DNA from: Talpa occidentalis
Lineage: Eukaryota > Chordata > Mammalia > Eulipotyphla > Talpidae
NCBI RefSeq assembly: GCF_014898055.3
Contig: NW_023601754.1
Coordinates: 53,127,013 to 53,191,012, forward strand
Direction of reading: 5' to 3'
Length of the DNA: 64,000 bases
The translations under genes were made by a program, and so were the position numbers. Of this stretch, positions 1 to 11,936 are shown piece after piece. Numbering within the stretch: position 1 is the first letter of the stretch; every line of letters starts with the position of its first letter. The notes below the pieces were generated by a model. That model worked only from the letters and a program-made list of their open reading frames with translations. It had not been told where the DNA came from and made no database searches.

Positions 1-2879
1 GCGGGCTGGGTCTGGGGTGGTGCGTGGCTGCGCATGAAGGTGGAGAGCTGCAGGAAGCCAGGACAGGGTCCAGGTGCGGGGCCAGCGATCTGCCTTGCTT
101 TGGGCTGTTGCACAGGTGGGCACTCCTGGCCTCTCGTGGGTTGAGCCCCGGACGCCGCTGACGTCCTGCAGGGCCCCCCAAGACTGCTGGGCTCCAAGTG
201 TTGGTGGTGGCGAGGTGAGGCTTCCCTGGGAAACCCAGCCTGGCCTCCCAGGTGGGCTGGCCTTGGGGTTCCTGTGGTCCCCCTGTTGGGGCTCAGAGCA
301 CTGGCCCACTCTCTCTGCGTGTTTAACAGGGATTTGCTGTGGGAAAGAGGTCGCCCTCACAGGACAGGCAGCCCCCGAAACAGGGGAGACGCTGCGAGCC
401 GCACACCTGGTAAGCCCGTGCCCAAGCACAGGGGGCACCATGGAGCTCAGCACCCGGCCCCAGCCCCAGGCAACATGTCGGGCTGCGGACACGCGTGTCA
501 GAGAGGGTCCACAGGTGCGGGGAGCAGCGGCCGTGCCCCAACTCCCAGCTGGCCCCTGTGAGAGCAGCCGGGCCCCACGAGCAGGAACTACAGGTGTGAG
601 CAAGGACAAGGCGCAGGGACCCCACTGCTGTGGGGGTGCAGTCTGGTGGGGGACAGCCTGGAGGGGAGCGGAGGAAGTGCGCAGGGCGGGGGGCGGGCAG
701 CAGCCACAAGGTGGAGAAGTCGTGGATGTGAGGACGTGGGGGTGGGAGGTGCCTGCTGGGGAAACAGTGACACCTGAGACCTAACAGTGAAGACGTGGAC
801 GCGACCTCCGTGCCCGGGCAGCCCCAGCCCTGCCGAGTGGCACCAGCGCGGGAAGGACAGGACACGCTCCGGGGGTGGAGATAAAGAATCAGCAAACACA
901 ACAAGAGCAAACGCTGAGATGCTGGGACAGCCCGGGGTGCCAGCAGGAAGGGGAGGCCAGGTCAGCTGGGGCGGGTGCGAGCCAGGGCTGGGGCGATCAC
1001 CATGGGGAGTACGCTGGGGTCAGGCCCGAGACCTGCTGTCCAGCAACACTGGCCAACGTGTGATGCGTCCAACACGAGCGAAGACTTGGTGCGTCCCTGG
1101 GCTGTGTTCGGGGGTGCAAAGAAGGGCGGGAACTGGAGCTCTGGCAGGACCTAGGGCCTGGAGCTCGGGCCGTGACCACTGAACAGGACCCCCCGGGGCG
1201 GCTGTCCCAGACCTGGTGTGGCCCTGAACGAGGGCCACATCTGGGGTCCCTGGCTCCAGCCCTGCGGGAGCAGCACAGGCGCTGAAGAGGGTCCAGGCTG
1301 GGCCATGTCCACCCTGAGACCCCCCGGCAGGTGCATGGACTGACCCCGGGGTCAGGCAACGGAGCCCTGTGAACACCCACCTACCACCCATCTACCCAGC
1401 CAGCCAGCCACATACCCACCCCCCTACCCATCTGCATACCCGTCCGTCTGTCCATCCTTCCACCCACCCACCCACCTGGCGTCCACCATCCCTCCCTCCC
1501 TCCCCCCCATCAGCCAAGCCCCACCCACCCGCCCACCCACCCTTCAGCCACCCAGCTATCTGCATCTGAGCTAGCGCTGGGAGGTGGAAGGCTCCTGGGG
1601 GGCTGGGTGGCCTGGGAGGCAGGGCAGACAGGAACCAAACCGGAAACACCCCTGGGAACAGGCTGCGGCAGTGACCCCGGTGTGGGGCGCACCCGCAGGG
1701 GCCCACAGGGCCCGCTTCAAGGCCTCTGGGCTCCCTGCTGCGGCCGCGGGGTCTGTTGTTCGTGTCAGTCCAACACGAGGCGCGGAGCTGAGTTTGGGTC
1801 CTCAGGTGCCCCCCGGGCCAGGAGCTGCACAGTGTGCCCCAGCCCCGGCGTGCGCTCAGCTCCTGCCCGGCCTGGGAGCCAGGCCCCACCGCGCCCTCCC
1901 GGAGGCGCTGCTGGCCCTCACGCTTTTAAAAAATCGAGGGGATGTTCACAAAGACCCATTAAAGATGACCTTAGGGCGCCGGGAAGGCTCATGTGCACCC
2001 CTCTCCCCGCCATCAGAATTCTTAAACATGTCCACCCCCCGCAGGGACGCCCCAACCCACTCCCCCCTCCCACACCCAACCCCGTGCCCCCCGTCGCATC
2101 CGCTTCCGTGGGCTGCCCGGCTGGACATTCCACACGCCACCTGGCCTTGGCCCCTTTCACCCGCGGGAGGCGGCGGAGGGGTGTCCTAAGCGCTGGGGGT
2201 CCCCTCCCCGCTGGAGCAGGGAGCTGCCCTTGGGGGTTCCCAGCAAAGGCTGGGGGCAGGGACTCTTCCCGCAGACTCCGCTGCTCTCCTGCTGCCCCAA
2301 GGGGAGCTTGGGAGACCGGACCGGAGGACAGATGGGCGCTGGTGCTGCGGACCGGGGGTCCCGCCCCTCCCTCTCCTCGGCTCCAGGCTGCAGGTGCCAG
2401 CGCTCTGGCCTTCTGAAAATAACCTCCCCGACCGTGAAAGCAGCCTGGGCGGCTGCCCTGGGCTCTGCTCGTCCTTTAGACCAACTTTTCCTGGAACAGC
2501 CCCGGGGGGTGGGCAGACAGCCCTGCCACCTAATGTGGGGTGACTGTCTCCCCACTGGAGGGGGCGCCTGGGCTCACCCACAGCCAGGTCAAGCTCCTGG
2601 GGAGCCGGATAACTGGACCGACGAGTCCCCAGGAAGCCCCCACCCCCTCCTGCCCACCAACGAAGCCCCCCAGAGTCCTGCTGGTCCGGGAAACCCTGAA
2701 ATCCCTCAGCCTGGGCGGGGTGTCATCACCGCCTCCCCCCAACCGTGGTCCCCTGCAGTTTGGGCATCTGGGGGTCTGCAGCTAGATAAGCAACATCCTG
2801 GCCCCTGGAGACAGGCTGGCCGAGGGCCATCGAGGCCCTGGTTCCGGCCAGTCGGCGGCGTGACCCCCCCACTGGTGGC
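1..2879. other. Intergenic GC-rich sequence, left edge
   Basis: Apart from the CCACCCA tract at 1369-1560 I recognise nothing. The overlapping open frames on both strands have no start-to-stop coherence and no known domain. Confidence 0.6.
1369..1560. repeat. Degenerate CCACCCAC pyrimidine-rich tract
   Basis: This is an imperfect tetra- to octanucleotide array with units such as CCAC, CCAT, CAGC and CCCT. The + strand is almost purine-free apart from A. Its translation (repeated His/Pro/Thr) is an artefact of the array. Confidence 0.85.
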
Positions 2880-3175
2880 CGGAGGAAGCCATTTATCATC
2901 CCGGAAGGATCTGGCCGCTGGCGTGTTTATCTGGAGGAAGGAAATGGACGCTTTTCATCTCCCCCAGGCGGCGTCTGGCCCGCTCCTGCCGAGCTGTCAG
3001 CCGGGAGTTTAAACAGCGCGTGGCGCGGCTGAGGGTACCTGCTTTGTGTCTCCTGCGGAGCCCCCCTCATCACCCCCTGGGTGTCGCGCTTTATTGCTGC
3101 TTCCTCCTTCCAATAAACTCTGTCATAAATTTGATTCTTGTTGGAGCCGAGTTTACAAGTCTGTCCCGGCAGCGC
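2880..3175. promoter_or_regulatory. AT-richer island, candidate conserved element
   Basis: Within GC-rich flank this block carries CATTTATCATCC, GTGTTTATCTGG, AGTTTAAACAGC, GCTTTATTGC and CAATAAACTCTGTCATAAA. These words resemble CDX/HOX (TTTAT) and GATA (TTATC) sites. No repeat family matches. Conservation was not measured, so the enhancer role is inference. Confidence 0.35.
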
Positions 3176-4077
3176 AGGCCGGCCCAGCCAGGCCTCTCCC
3201 TGGCCGGCGGCCGGCGTGGCCGGCCACCTGGGAGCGCGGGTGCCGGCGGGGGCTGCCGCGGCCGGGACTGCTCGGGACCCCTCGGTTGTTTGTCCAGAGC
3301 CAAGCCTGGGAACACACCTGTTGGCAACTGGCATCGGGACCACTGGAGCGCAACTGGCAGGCCCTGCGGCCTGCTGTCTAGAAACATCTGGCAACAGGCG
3401 CGTTGGGCTAGGAGTGCCTCCGCATTAACACCTTGGCCTCTGCACCGCTGGGCTCCCACGGGTGAAAAGACACAGGTCTGCAGCTTCCATGTGCCCACCC
3501 ACCCGTCCACCCTTCCGTATGCCACCATCATCCATCCACTGAGACGCCCCTTGGCCATTTCGGGAAATGGGCTTGACAGTAGCCCTGATGAGACCTTGGC
3601 GGTGCCCCTGCATCCTGGGGGGTGGGGCGTGGGAGGGTGACGCTCCTCTTGGGTTTCATTCCGCCCGCCCCAGGGCATCAACACCCAGCAGCTGGGCCAG
3701 GCCTGCCCTCCACACCCATTATCTGGAAAGAGTTGCTCAGCCCAGGCGGCTGGCAGCCAGGTGTGGGGTGGGGCGGACACCTGCCACACCGACTTCCTGC
3801 CACGCCCTCGCCCATCCCAGGGTACCCGGAACTTTCAGCCTTTATCCTGCTGTGCCGGCTTGCTGAGCCCCCTCAGGAAGCTCTGGGATCCCCCCTGCTG
3901 CCCGGGGCTCCTGCTGACCATCCTGCCCTAGTCTAATCTCCATATCTATGGCCATCCCGACTGATAGGGTGGGGGTGGGGTGGGGCAGGAGGGCTGGGCT
4001 CTGGGGGACCCATGGTGTTGGGGGGGGCGGTGCCTGGGCAGCGAGGACCCCGCCGGCCAGATGGAGTGCTGCGCGTG

Positions 4078-4440
4078 GCGTGGCGTGTGTGTATGTGCAC
4101 GCAGGTGTGTATGTGTGTATGTGCATGCCTGAGTGAGCGTGTTGAGTGGTCCGTGTGTTTGAGTGCACACATGTGTGAGCCTGCGTGCATGTGTGTAGGT
4201 GCGTTTGAGCACCTGTGTGACATGTGTGTGAAAGTGTGAGGCCTGTGTAACCAGGGCAGGTGGCTGTGTGTGCGCCCACCTGTGTGAGCGTGAGTGTGAA
4301 CACATGTGACACATGTGAGTGTGCACACGAGTGTTATGGCGTGCGTTTGTGTGTGCGCGCTCATGTGTTTCTCCTGTGTGCCCGTGTGTGTCTGCGAGTG
4401 CGAGCACGCGAGTGGGCGTGGAGGCGCGTGGAGCCCCGGG
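4078..4440. repeat. Degenerate (GT)n-rich tract
   Basis: About 360 bp of interrupted GTGTGT/GTGCGT/GTGAGT with few perfect runs. It is an old, decayed dinucleotide microsatellite or minisatellite. Alternating purine-pyrimidine sequence of this kind can adopt Z-DNA. Confidence 0.85.
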
Positions 4441-4720
4441 CGCTGTGCTGCGGGGATGGCGGGGCATGCATGTGGCACGGGGACACCACGACCCTCGGTG
4501 TGCTTTTTGAAGTGGGGCACACTATGCGCCCCAGGTGGGGGGCAACACGGGGGAGGAGAGACCCCAAGACGGGGTGAGGGAAGAGGGCACAGGGACCCGG
4601 GTGAAGAGGACCGTTCGCCAGGGGTCCCTCGGGGCTGTTAACCGGGAGGAGCCGCCCCAGGCAGGCGGGGCCGCGCTGCTGGGACTGGGGGTGCGGCCCG
4701 GCTGACAGGTCCCCCCCTCT

Positions 4721-4744
4721 CCCCCCCCCCCCCCCCCCCCCCCC
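4721..4744. repeat. Homopolymer C24 run
   Basis: Twenty-four consecutive C residues follow a C-rich lead (CCCCCCCTCT). The true length is likely polymorphic or uncertain, because such runs are error-prone in sequencing. Confidence 0.9.
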
Positions 4745-5629
4745 GCTTTAGGAGCCAGCGGAGAAGCCCGGGCGGCAAGTGCCGATGCTGCCCCCTGGTG
4801 GCGGGTGGCCGTCCCCCTGGCTCCCACATTCAGGGTCTCCCGCGGGACTTGGCGGGCACCCCTGGGAGCCAGGCCCAGCCCGCTGTGCCTCCTGAGCCGC
4901 CCTGAAGGGCCAGAGGCCTCGCGAGCGGGCGGACCCCGCCTCCCCCCAGCACCCCTGGTGGCCTCGGCCCTATAGCGCCCGCCGGCCTGGTTGCTCTGCC
5001 GATAGCCACGGGACCTCTGGGTTCCCATGAATTCAGAATCCAGTCAGACTGACCCACGGCCCTGCCCTTCGTGTCTTCTGGAGGGGAAACTGAGGGGGCC
5101 CTGGCTGGTCTCGCCCCCCCCCCGCCCTCCCGGCCCCTTCTTTTTTTGAACTGCGGCTTCCTCCCCGCACGCAATGTTTCACTTCAGCAGGGAGGGGAAA
5201 GGGCTGAGGAGCCGCATCCCCAGTCGGTGGGCATCACGGTGGGCTGAGTCCTGGCCGTGCCAGAGGGTGGGGTCTCTAGCCCCGCTGACGGGGGTCCCAA
5301 GGCTCAGCAGCGGGTGTCCGGCCACAGCCCTTGGCTGGCGAGGCCCAGGCGCTGGGTGCAGACCCCTCCCCGGCCCCCGCCAGGCGTGTGTGCCGCTTTC
5401 CAGAAGGTCCTGAGTCGGCGGCGCCTTCGGGCGCGTGTCCTCCGCTGGGAGGCCGGCAGAGCGCAGGGCAGCGCGGGTGGCAGGCCCGTGCGGGGGCCGC
5501 GCTCTCGTGCTGGGTCTGCAGAGCTCGGGGACGTCATGCGGTGCGGGCCCCGCTGGAGGGCAGGGGCCTCTGTGGGGTGACAGCAGGCGGGTGTCGGCAT
5601 GGGGGGGCGAGAGGAGCTCTCGGGCGGAC

Positions 5630-5675
5630 GGGACAGCGAGTGCAAAGGCCCTGAGGCAGGAGAGAGCAGGGCCTC
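5630..5675 (-). repeat. L2 LINE remnant
   Basis: GTGCAAAGGCCCTGAGGCAG is the reverse complement of the diagnostic L2 3' region word GGGCCTTTGCAC and its neighbours. Only the core is recognisable, and the ends are uncertain. Confidence 0.55.
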
Positions 5676-7757
5676 CCCACCGCCCGGGGCCTGGGGGACG
5701 GGGCCTCCCCGGACAGGGAGCAGCTCCGGCCAGAGGCCCAGTCCTGGTCTCCCCTCTCTGCTGCCGGCCCCGCAACCGGTCCTCCTCTGGGCGCCCTCTC
5801 TTCCGGGGAGCTGGGCCCCGTGGCCGGACGAGCAGCGGCGTGAAACGGTTGGCGTGTGATTGGCTTTCTCGGCGTTGTTTATGGTCCTCTTCCTCGTGGG
5901 GCGAGCCTCCCAGGGTGGAGGCCGTGCCCGCCTTGCGGGCCACCCCTCCCCACACTCAGGCCTGGAGCGCAGCAGGGGCTCCCCGCGAGCGCCCCGAGTG
6001 CCCCGCACTCCCGGTCCCGCAGCGTGGCCTTCGCTCAGGCTCATCCTTCCGAAGAGGAGGGCCGGGGTCACGGAGCTCAACTCCCGGGGGCTGTTCAGGC
6101 TCCTTCGAGCAGACCAGCTCTTCCAGCACCTCCACCTTCTCTCCCTTTCACCTTGGCTGCTAGGGAGCTCCCAGCCAGCCGGCATCACCCACCCACGGCT
6201 GAATTATCTCCCCTGGAGCCCTGGGGGCGCCTCCCTTCCCGCCCCCGCCCCTGCCCTCTCCTGCCCGCCTGCTCTCTCTGGCCTCCTTTCTGTGTGCCTA
6301 CTGCCTGCCACCCGCCAGGCTGCAGAGGGTGTGCGGGAGGTTAAGGGGGCGAGCCGGAGGCAGTGCTGGGGAAGGGACGGAGGCCCCACCCCTGGGGCCC
6401 AGCCCTGGCACTCTGATTGCCCACCTGGGCCTCCCGTACCTCCGGGAGCCGGCTCCAAATGGCAAGGACTGGCAGATTAGATCCCGCAGATAAGGATCAT
6501 TGACCCCGGCTTGGAAGGAGACAGCGGGGCCAGCGGCTTTGAGTGCCTTCTCTGGGCATTGCTCACGTGGGGTGGAAACCCAGGTGCCGCGGGTGTGCGA
6601 GCTCCAGAAACTTCCTCGTGCAGCACCACCCACCTGCCCGCTGCCCGCGCGGCCAGGACACCCGGCTTAGACTCCAAGGTGAGAGCACAGGAAATCCCTG
6701 CCGCTCCGCCCTTGGGAGAGGCGCCCTCCAGTGCCACCCCCAGCCTGTGGCCCAAGGGCCTCTGACCCCTGGGCCTGGCCCGTCCCTGGCGACCCCCAGC
6801 CAGGCAGGTGTGGAGCAGCAGCACCCAGGGAGGCGTCCTGGAAGCTGTGGAGTGTGGCTCCGCGGACCCAGCTCGCTCCTGAGGACCCCAACTCGGAGCT
6901 GGCCCCGCTATTTCCCTCCCTGGGAAGGCTGGCTCAGGGGCCCTTGGGGGGCCCCAGCCCCTGGATGAGCTCCCCCTGTTCTGTTCAGTGCCCTCGGTTC
7001 CCCACGCAGCCTCAGGGCGTCGCCTGCCCCTCTCTGGGGGTCAGCGAGGCTGGTCAGCTACTCACAGTGGGTGACCTGTACTCAGCCGGCTGTTGGGGCC
7101 GCCCCCTCGCTGCTATGCTGGGCCCAGAGACAGCCAGGCAGGCACAGTCATGCCCAGCACCTGAGGTGCCCATTATGCAGGAGCTGGGGGCACAGGCGCT
7201 GTGGCTGGAGGGCGGTGGGGCTCAGGGGGACAGCAGCCCCGGTGACTGGGGAGTAGGCGCTGCCTGTGATGAAGGAGCCGGTAGGGCTCCCCGACCTGGG
7301 GACCCGCCCCTTAGGGCTCCATGGGGCCTGAGGAAGCTCTGAGGCCCGGGGGGTCTCGGGTGGTGGTGGGCCCCTCTCCCCAGACAGGTTCCGGCAGGCC
7401 TTCTGCTGGGCAGGGCGTCCACCCCGCCTGGCCCGGGATGCCCTCCAGGGGGCAGTGTCCGCCCGGGGAGAGACGGAGGGCCTGCTTCTCCCCTGGCTCC
7501 TCTGGCCCGCACAGGCTGACCTGGGGGGCTGGCTAGCACCCCCGCCTGATGGGGCTGCTGCGGCCCTGCGGCGCCAGCCTCTTCCGGTCAGTGTGCCAGC
7601 GGGCGACGATCCCTCAGGGCTCCGCAAGCCTGTCCTCTCCCTGCCTCTTTATGGAAAGTTTGCTGGGCCCCAAGCCCGTGCTCGCCCTTCCCCCAGGTTA
7701 GCGGGGCATCCCGCCTGGACAGGGCAGCACACCCCCGTTGTGAGATGTGACCACTGC

Positions 7758-7878
7758 CTCCTTTGGGGGTTCCCCGCGGCCACCTGGCAGGGTGGGGGCA
7801 TCATGGGGGAGGCACCCAGCCAGGCGCTAACCCAGTTTCCAGGCCCAGGCTCTGCCCACCCTGCAGGTCTGCCCGAGG
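7758..7878 (+). repeat. 121-bp duplicated segment, copy 1
   Basis: This segment matches 9571-9691 with a constant 1813-bp offset and only scattered substitutions. The shared stretches include CACCTGGCAGG, CACCCAGCCAGGC and a perfect 3' half ending GGTCTGCCCGAGG. It is not assigned to any repeat family. Confidence 0.85.
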
Positions 7879-8214
7879 ACAGGGAGTGCGTGTCACTCAG
7901 GGGCCACAGGCTCTGGCCTCACCAGGTCTCAGGATCCCCACCCTGAAAATGGGGGTGCTGGCACATGCGAGGTAGGCAGGATGGGGCGAGTCAGGGCCGC
8001 TGGTCCCTGGGGAGGGCCTGGTGGCGCTGTCTCCCCTGGTCTCACCCCTGCTGTGCACCCCCACGGGCAACGTCCCCTCAGGGCCCTGCAGCCCCCCCTT
8101 CTCTGCCACCCACAGTCACCCAGATGATGCAGGAGCCCTGGTCTTCCTGCTCTGTCTGCCCTGTCCACCCTGCTGTCCTCCCAGCCCGGCCTCCAGAGCT
8201 CTTAGTTACAGGTC

Positions 8215-8360
8215 TCTCTTATGCTCGAAACACGCCAGCCTCCTCCCTGATGGCCCGTCCTCACCTGGCGGAACCCTCCCCTCCAGGCCCTCGGGCCGCT
8301 CTGCCCACCATGCCGGCTCCCGCCCCAGGGCCTTTGCACGTGCTGAGACGCCTGCCCTGC
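8215..8360 (+). repeat. L2 LINE remnant
   Basis: CTCGAAACACGCCAGCCTCC followed about 80 bp later by CAGGGCCTTTGCACGTGCTG matches the order of L2 3' region words in sense orientation. It is a decayed ancient copy. Confidence 0.6.
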
Positions 8361-8725
8361 CCGCTGCCCCCTGCGGCCTCCCCCCACCACCCTGAGAGTG
8401 GGGGCTTCACCCTCCCTCCATCCGTCCACCCGGAGCTTTGCTGCTCTGCCCCCCTTCTCATGACGGCCCCCCCCCCACCTACTCACTCGTCTTGCTTTGC
8501 GCCTGTTCACCCCACGAGGCGGTGGGGGCTCTGTCTGCTTCCGTCTCTGGGGCTCCTGTTGGGGAGGAAAGTCAGTTTTCCTTCCACTCTCGGGTTCTTG
8601 GCTGAGACCCCTGAACGCCCAGCACGGCCACAGGAGAAGAACCAGTGGGGGAGAAACTTGTGTTCGGGAGCGCCCCGAGAGCGCGGCCCGGGAGCCGCCT
8701 CCCCGCGGGCTCGGCTCCCTGCGCC

Positions 8726-8760
8726 AGGGGCAGGGGCAGGGGCAGGGGCAGGGGCAGGGC
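8726..8760. repeat. (GGGGCA)n short tandem repeat
   Basis: About five perfect hexamer units, with four or more G-tracts at regular spacing, so the + strand could form a G-quadruplex. Confidence 0.9.
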
Positions 8761-9081
8761 GTGGGGCTGGGCCGGCGGGTCGCGGGAAGCCGGTAAACAG
8801 GTCTGGGCTTTATGCAGATGGGAGGCTGCCCCCCTCGGCCTCACTTCCCGGCCGCCCCGAGACTCCTTTGCAGATGGAGATTTCTCCTTCCACATGCAGA
8901 TGCCCGGGGGCCGAGCTTTTCCTGTGTCTGCCGTTTCCTGCAAATGAGCGGCTCAGGGTTTCCCCGGAACCGTACAGAAGGTCACCCACTCCCAACAGCC
9001 TGCTGCTGGGGAGCCTATTTGGACACGTTCTGCTCCCGACTGCCCCCCTTCCTGGCCTCCCACAGAACCGCTCCACTGATG

Positions 9082-9352
9082 GAGGCCGCCCTGGGGCGCA
9101 GGGGTCAAGCGTCAGCGCTGTGAGGCTGTCCAGCCGCTGCAGCATGCGTGCGATCCCCAGCTGGGGCGCTGATCTACGGGGCGCAGCAGACCTCTCCTGT
9201 CTCCCCGCTGCTCCCCGCAGCAGAGGATTTCAGTGGATCCGCCTGTTCTGCTCCCCACTCTGTCTCTGGGGAGTCCTCTCACCCCCACCCGCCCCGCACC
9301 TCTGGCCTGCACCCCAGCTCCTGTATGCATAAATAAATAAACCTAAAAAAAA
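9082..9352 (+). mobile_element. tRNA-derived SINE, copy A
   Basis: It aligns by eye with the other SINE copies in the window. A diverged head (GGCCGCCCTGGGGCGCAGGG) is followed by GGGGCGCAGCAGACCTCTCC, CCGCTGCTCCCCGCAGCAG, TGTTCTGCTCCCCACTCTGT and a tail TGCATAAATAAATAAACC plus A-run. The head is more mutated than in copies B-E. Confidence 0.85.
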
Positions 9353-9570
9353 CCCCTGCTCAACCGATGGGTGACCCCGGGACTGGAAACCCTCCCCTGC
9401 CCCCCCCCGCCCTCCCCCCACTGCCGCCACAGGCCTGCACCCCAGGCTCAGCATGGCCCCAGGCTGCCCTGGAGAGCCCATGGGGGAGGAGTCGGGGTCA
9501 GGCTAACCTTCTATGAAGGACACCCCTTGGCCTGGACTGCCTCTGCTCGCTTACACACCCTGACTGTTGC

Positions 9571-9691
9571 CCCCTTTTGGGGTTCCCTACAGCCACCTGG
9601 CAGGGAGGGGGCATCATAGGGGAGGCACCCAGCCAGGCACTAACCCAGTCTCCAGGCCCAGGCTCTGCCCACCCTGCAGGTCTGCCCGAGG
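9571..9691 (+). repeat. 121-bp duplicated segment, copy 2
   Basis: This is the second copy of the 7758-7878 segment, in the same orientation and 1813 bp downstream. The SINE at 9082-9352 lies between the copies. Homology stops abruptly after GCCCGAGG (then TGACTG here, ACAGGG in copy 1). Confidence 0.85.
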
Positions 9692-11589
9692 TGACTGGGG
9701 GGAGACAGGAGACCCAAAGGGGGAGTGAGAAAGAGTGGGGGACCCCGCCATCCCAGGGCTCACCCTGCCCCCAGCTCCCTTCCCTTTCCCAGGCTCCGCT
9801 GTGGGGGCACTCAGGGTCTTCCTGCTGCCCCACCCCAGCATGTCCCGACTACCCCCCCCCCTCTCCCGCTGCTGTATGAGGAAGAAGCCCCAGGCTCTGC
9901 CCCCACCTGGCCGGGAGGGCCGCGCTGCCCTCGTAAAAGCATAAACCCGCGACTGGCAGCGGCAGGCTGGAGATAAGGCGGCCCTTGAGGCCCAGATAAG
10001 CTGCAGTGGCCCCTCCAAGCAGTGCGGCCTGGGGGTGCCCACCTGGGCTCTCCAGAGATCAAAGTCGGCTTCTGGGCTGGGTGTGGGGGGTGACAGCAGG
10101 GCCTGGACTGGGGAGGTGGCCCAACATTGGTTCACAGCACTGTGTATGATTCAGGGGTACAGGATCCCCAAATGGACCCCAAATGGGCTTTTTCTTTTAC
10201 TCGATTGCAAATAAAGAAACCTCGGCCCTAGGGCTTCAGGCAGCTGCTCCCCACGTGCCCCCCAGGGCTGGGCCTGGGATGTGTCTTCCCTCATTTCTCA
10301 AAAGCCTAGGAAAGACCCAGTGGCCTGGGTCAGGAAGGAGCCCCAAGGCCCATCCTGCTGTCTCAGGCTGAGCAGGACGACCTGGGCAAAGCAGGAGCCC
10401 AGGCTGGCACCTCTGGATGCAGCAGGGCTGAGGTCAGAGGTTGTGGGCATGGCTGGGGCTGGGGCCAGGGAGGGTGCCCTGGCTTCACTGTTCTCTGGGG
10501 ACCCCCAACCTCGACTTGAATGGGCTGTGAGTAGGAGACACTGGGGAAGGGTCCCGGCCCTGCGCACCTGCCTGGCTCCTCACCCTCCCCAGTGGGGGCC
10601 TGACAGCCTGGGGTGGGGATCTCAGCTTGGAACCCAGGCCCACTTCTGCAGCCCGTTTTTGGGTTCCACCCATAGCGGTTTGGAGGCACCGTGAACACAC
10701 AGCACCCAGAATTCTCTGCCACGGTCTCTGCTTAGGGCTTTTCTTTCTCTTCCTATACTTTTCCAAAGGGGAGAGGGACAGGGTGGGTGGGTGGAAGTGA
10801 TTGGAGCAGCGGACGTGTAGGAGGGAGGGTGGATGACACCCCCAGTGGCAGGCCCCCCAGCCTTCTTCCAATGTCCGATGGGGTGGAGTCTTGTCCCATT
10901 TTGCAGAGGAGGAAACTGGCCCCTCGTTGGCACAGGGTGACCTGAGAGTGCACACGGGCTCTGTGGCATCTGGGAACCAGCTGGGCACTGAGCCTCCACC
11001 CATTGATGGGCTGCAGCCCTCTCGGGGGCGCCAGGCCCCTGCCCTGTGCCCCAGCTGCGGGGGACCTCACCTGGGCTGTTCCTGGGGCTCCCCTAGAGGA
11101 AGCTGAGGGAGCAGTGCTCCTGGAGGGGGGACTCGTTCCTGCCACGGACAGGTGGCCCCACATTTCCAAGCATTTTTGTGACTTGACCCAGTGGTAGAAG
11201 GATATGGGGGCCCCCAAGGAGCATCTGGGTGAAGACAGAGGCCCTAACAGCAGCACCCCCAGCCTCCCGCCCAAGGACCCAAGGCCCCAGGCCCAAAGGC
11301 CCGCCTGCTATCTTCAGAGGTGCGTTTACCATCCCTAAATGTCATAGGTCATTCCTGTGCGGTCAGGACAAAGTCATCCAGTGCTTCCGGAAGGACGCAA
11401 TGAAAATGTTCCTCCTCCTCACCTTCCCGGCCTTGAGACCCATCTGCTCTTGTAGATGGCCCAGAAGTGTTCCGTGTGCACACTTGCTCACAAGCACACG
11501 TGCCAAGTCTCTCCATCATGGACTGCATGCTGTGCCAGGCCACATGCCCAGCACCCTCTGCTGGGCAGCTGCCTCTGCTCACTCCACGA
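9692..11589. other. Intergenic sequence
   Basis: It holds a paired GATAAG motif at about 9974-9999, a weak AATAAAG context near 10210 and a MIR remnant at 10880. No gene or further repeat is recognised. Confidence 0.55.
10880..10975 (-). repeat. MIR SINE remnant
   Basis: CCCATTTTGCAGAGGAGGAA followed by CTGGCCCC and GGTGACCTGAG follows the antisense MIR core order (CCCATTTTACAGATGAGGAA, then a GTCAC-type block). Confidence 0.6.
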
Positions 11590-11599
11590 ATCAAGACAT

Positions 11600-11830
11600 C
11601 GCTTCATCCACGCAGATGGTTCTTGTTCTTTTTGATGGCTGCATAGTATTCCATTCCACACCTGCACAGTTTATTATATTCATTCCCACTGTCTGTCTGT
11701 CAACAGGCATCAGTAGCACCCTGGACTCTCTGCTTTTGTGCACTGGAAGGTTATTCTGCTCACAAATTCTGAGTCCCACTGACGGATTCCTGGGCCCCCA
11801 GGCTGTGTCCGTCAAGCTGTAAAGTTGTCC
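11600..11830 (-). mobile_element. Ancient L1 LINE 3'-end fragment
   Basis: TTTGATGGCTGCATAGTATT followed by CCATTCCACACC, TTTATTATATTCATTCCCAC and GGCATCAGTAGCACC follows the antisense L1 3' region in order. Sense-strand L1 therefore reads on the minus strand. The copy is decayed and truncated, with no coding capacity. Confidence 0.65.
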
Positions 11831-11894
11831 CCGGTTGGGAGGAAGAAGCTGGAATCCAAGGAGCAGGAAAAGGGCTTTCTCTCGGTTGGAAGTG

Positions 11895-11936
11895 TGCTCT
11901 CTCTCTTTCTCTCTCTCGGAATATATATAGATATAT
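11895..11936. repeat. (CT)n plus (AT)n microsatellite
   Basis: GTGCTCTCTCTCTTTCTCTC is followed by ATATATATAGATATATTC. It is a compound simple repeat next to the L1 remnant. Confidence 0.8.

Larger units (their letters stand above)
3176..9081. other. Intergenic GC-rich sequence
   Basis: It holds the GT-rich tract, a C24 run, two L2 remnants, a (GGGGCA)n tract and the first copy of a 121-bp duplication, each listed separately. A small CCACC/CATCC pyrimidine tract also lies at 3490-3545. The rest shows no gene or recognised repeat. Confidence 0.6.

Noticed and set aside
7965..9332. 455-codon + strand open frame
   Set aside because: It runs through an L2 remnant, a (GGGGCA)n tract and a SINE, so it cannot be a real gene.
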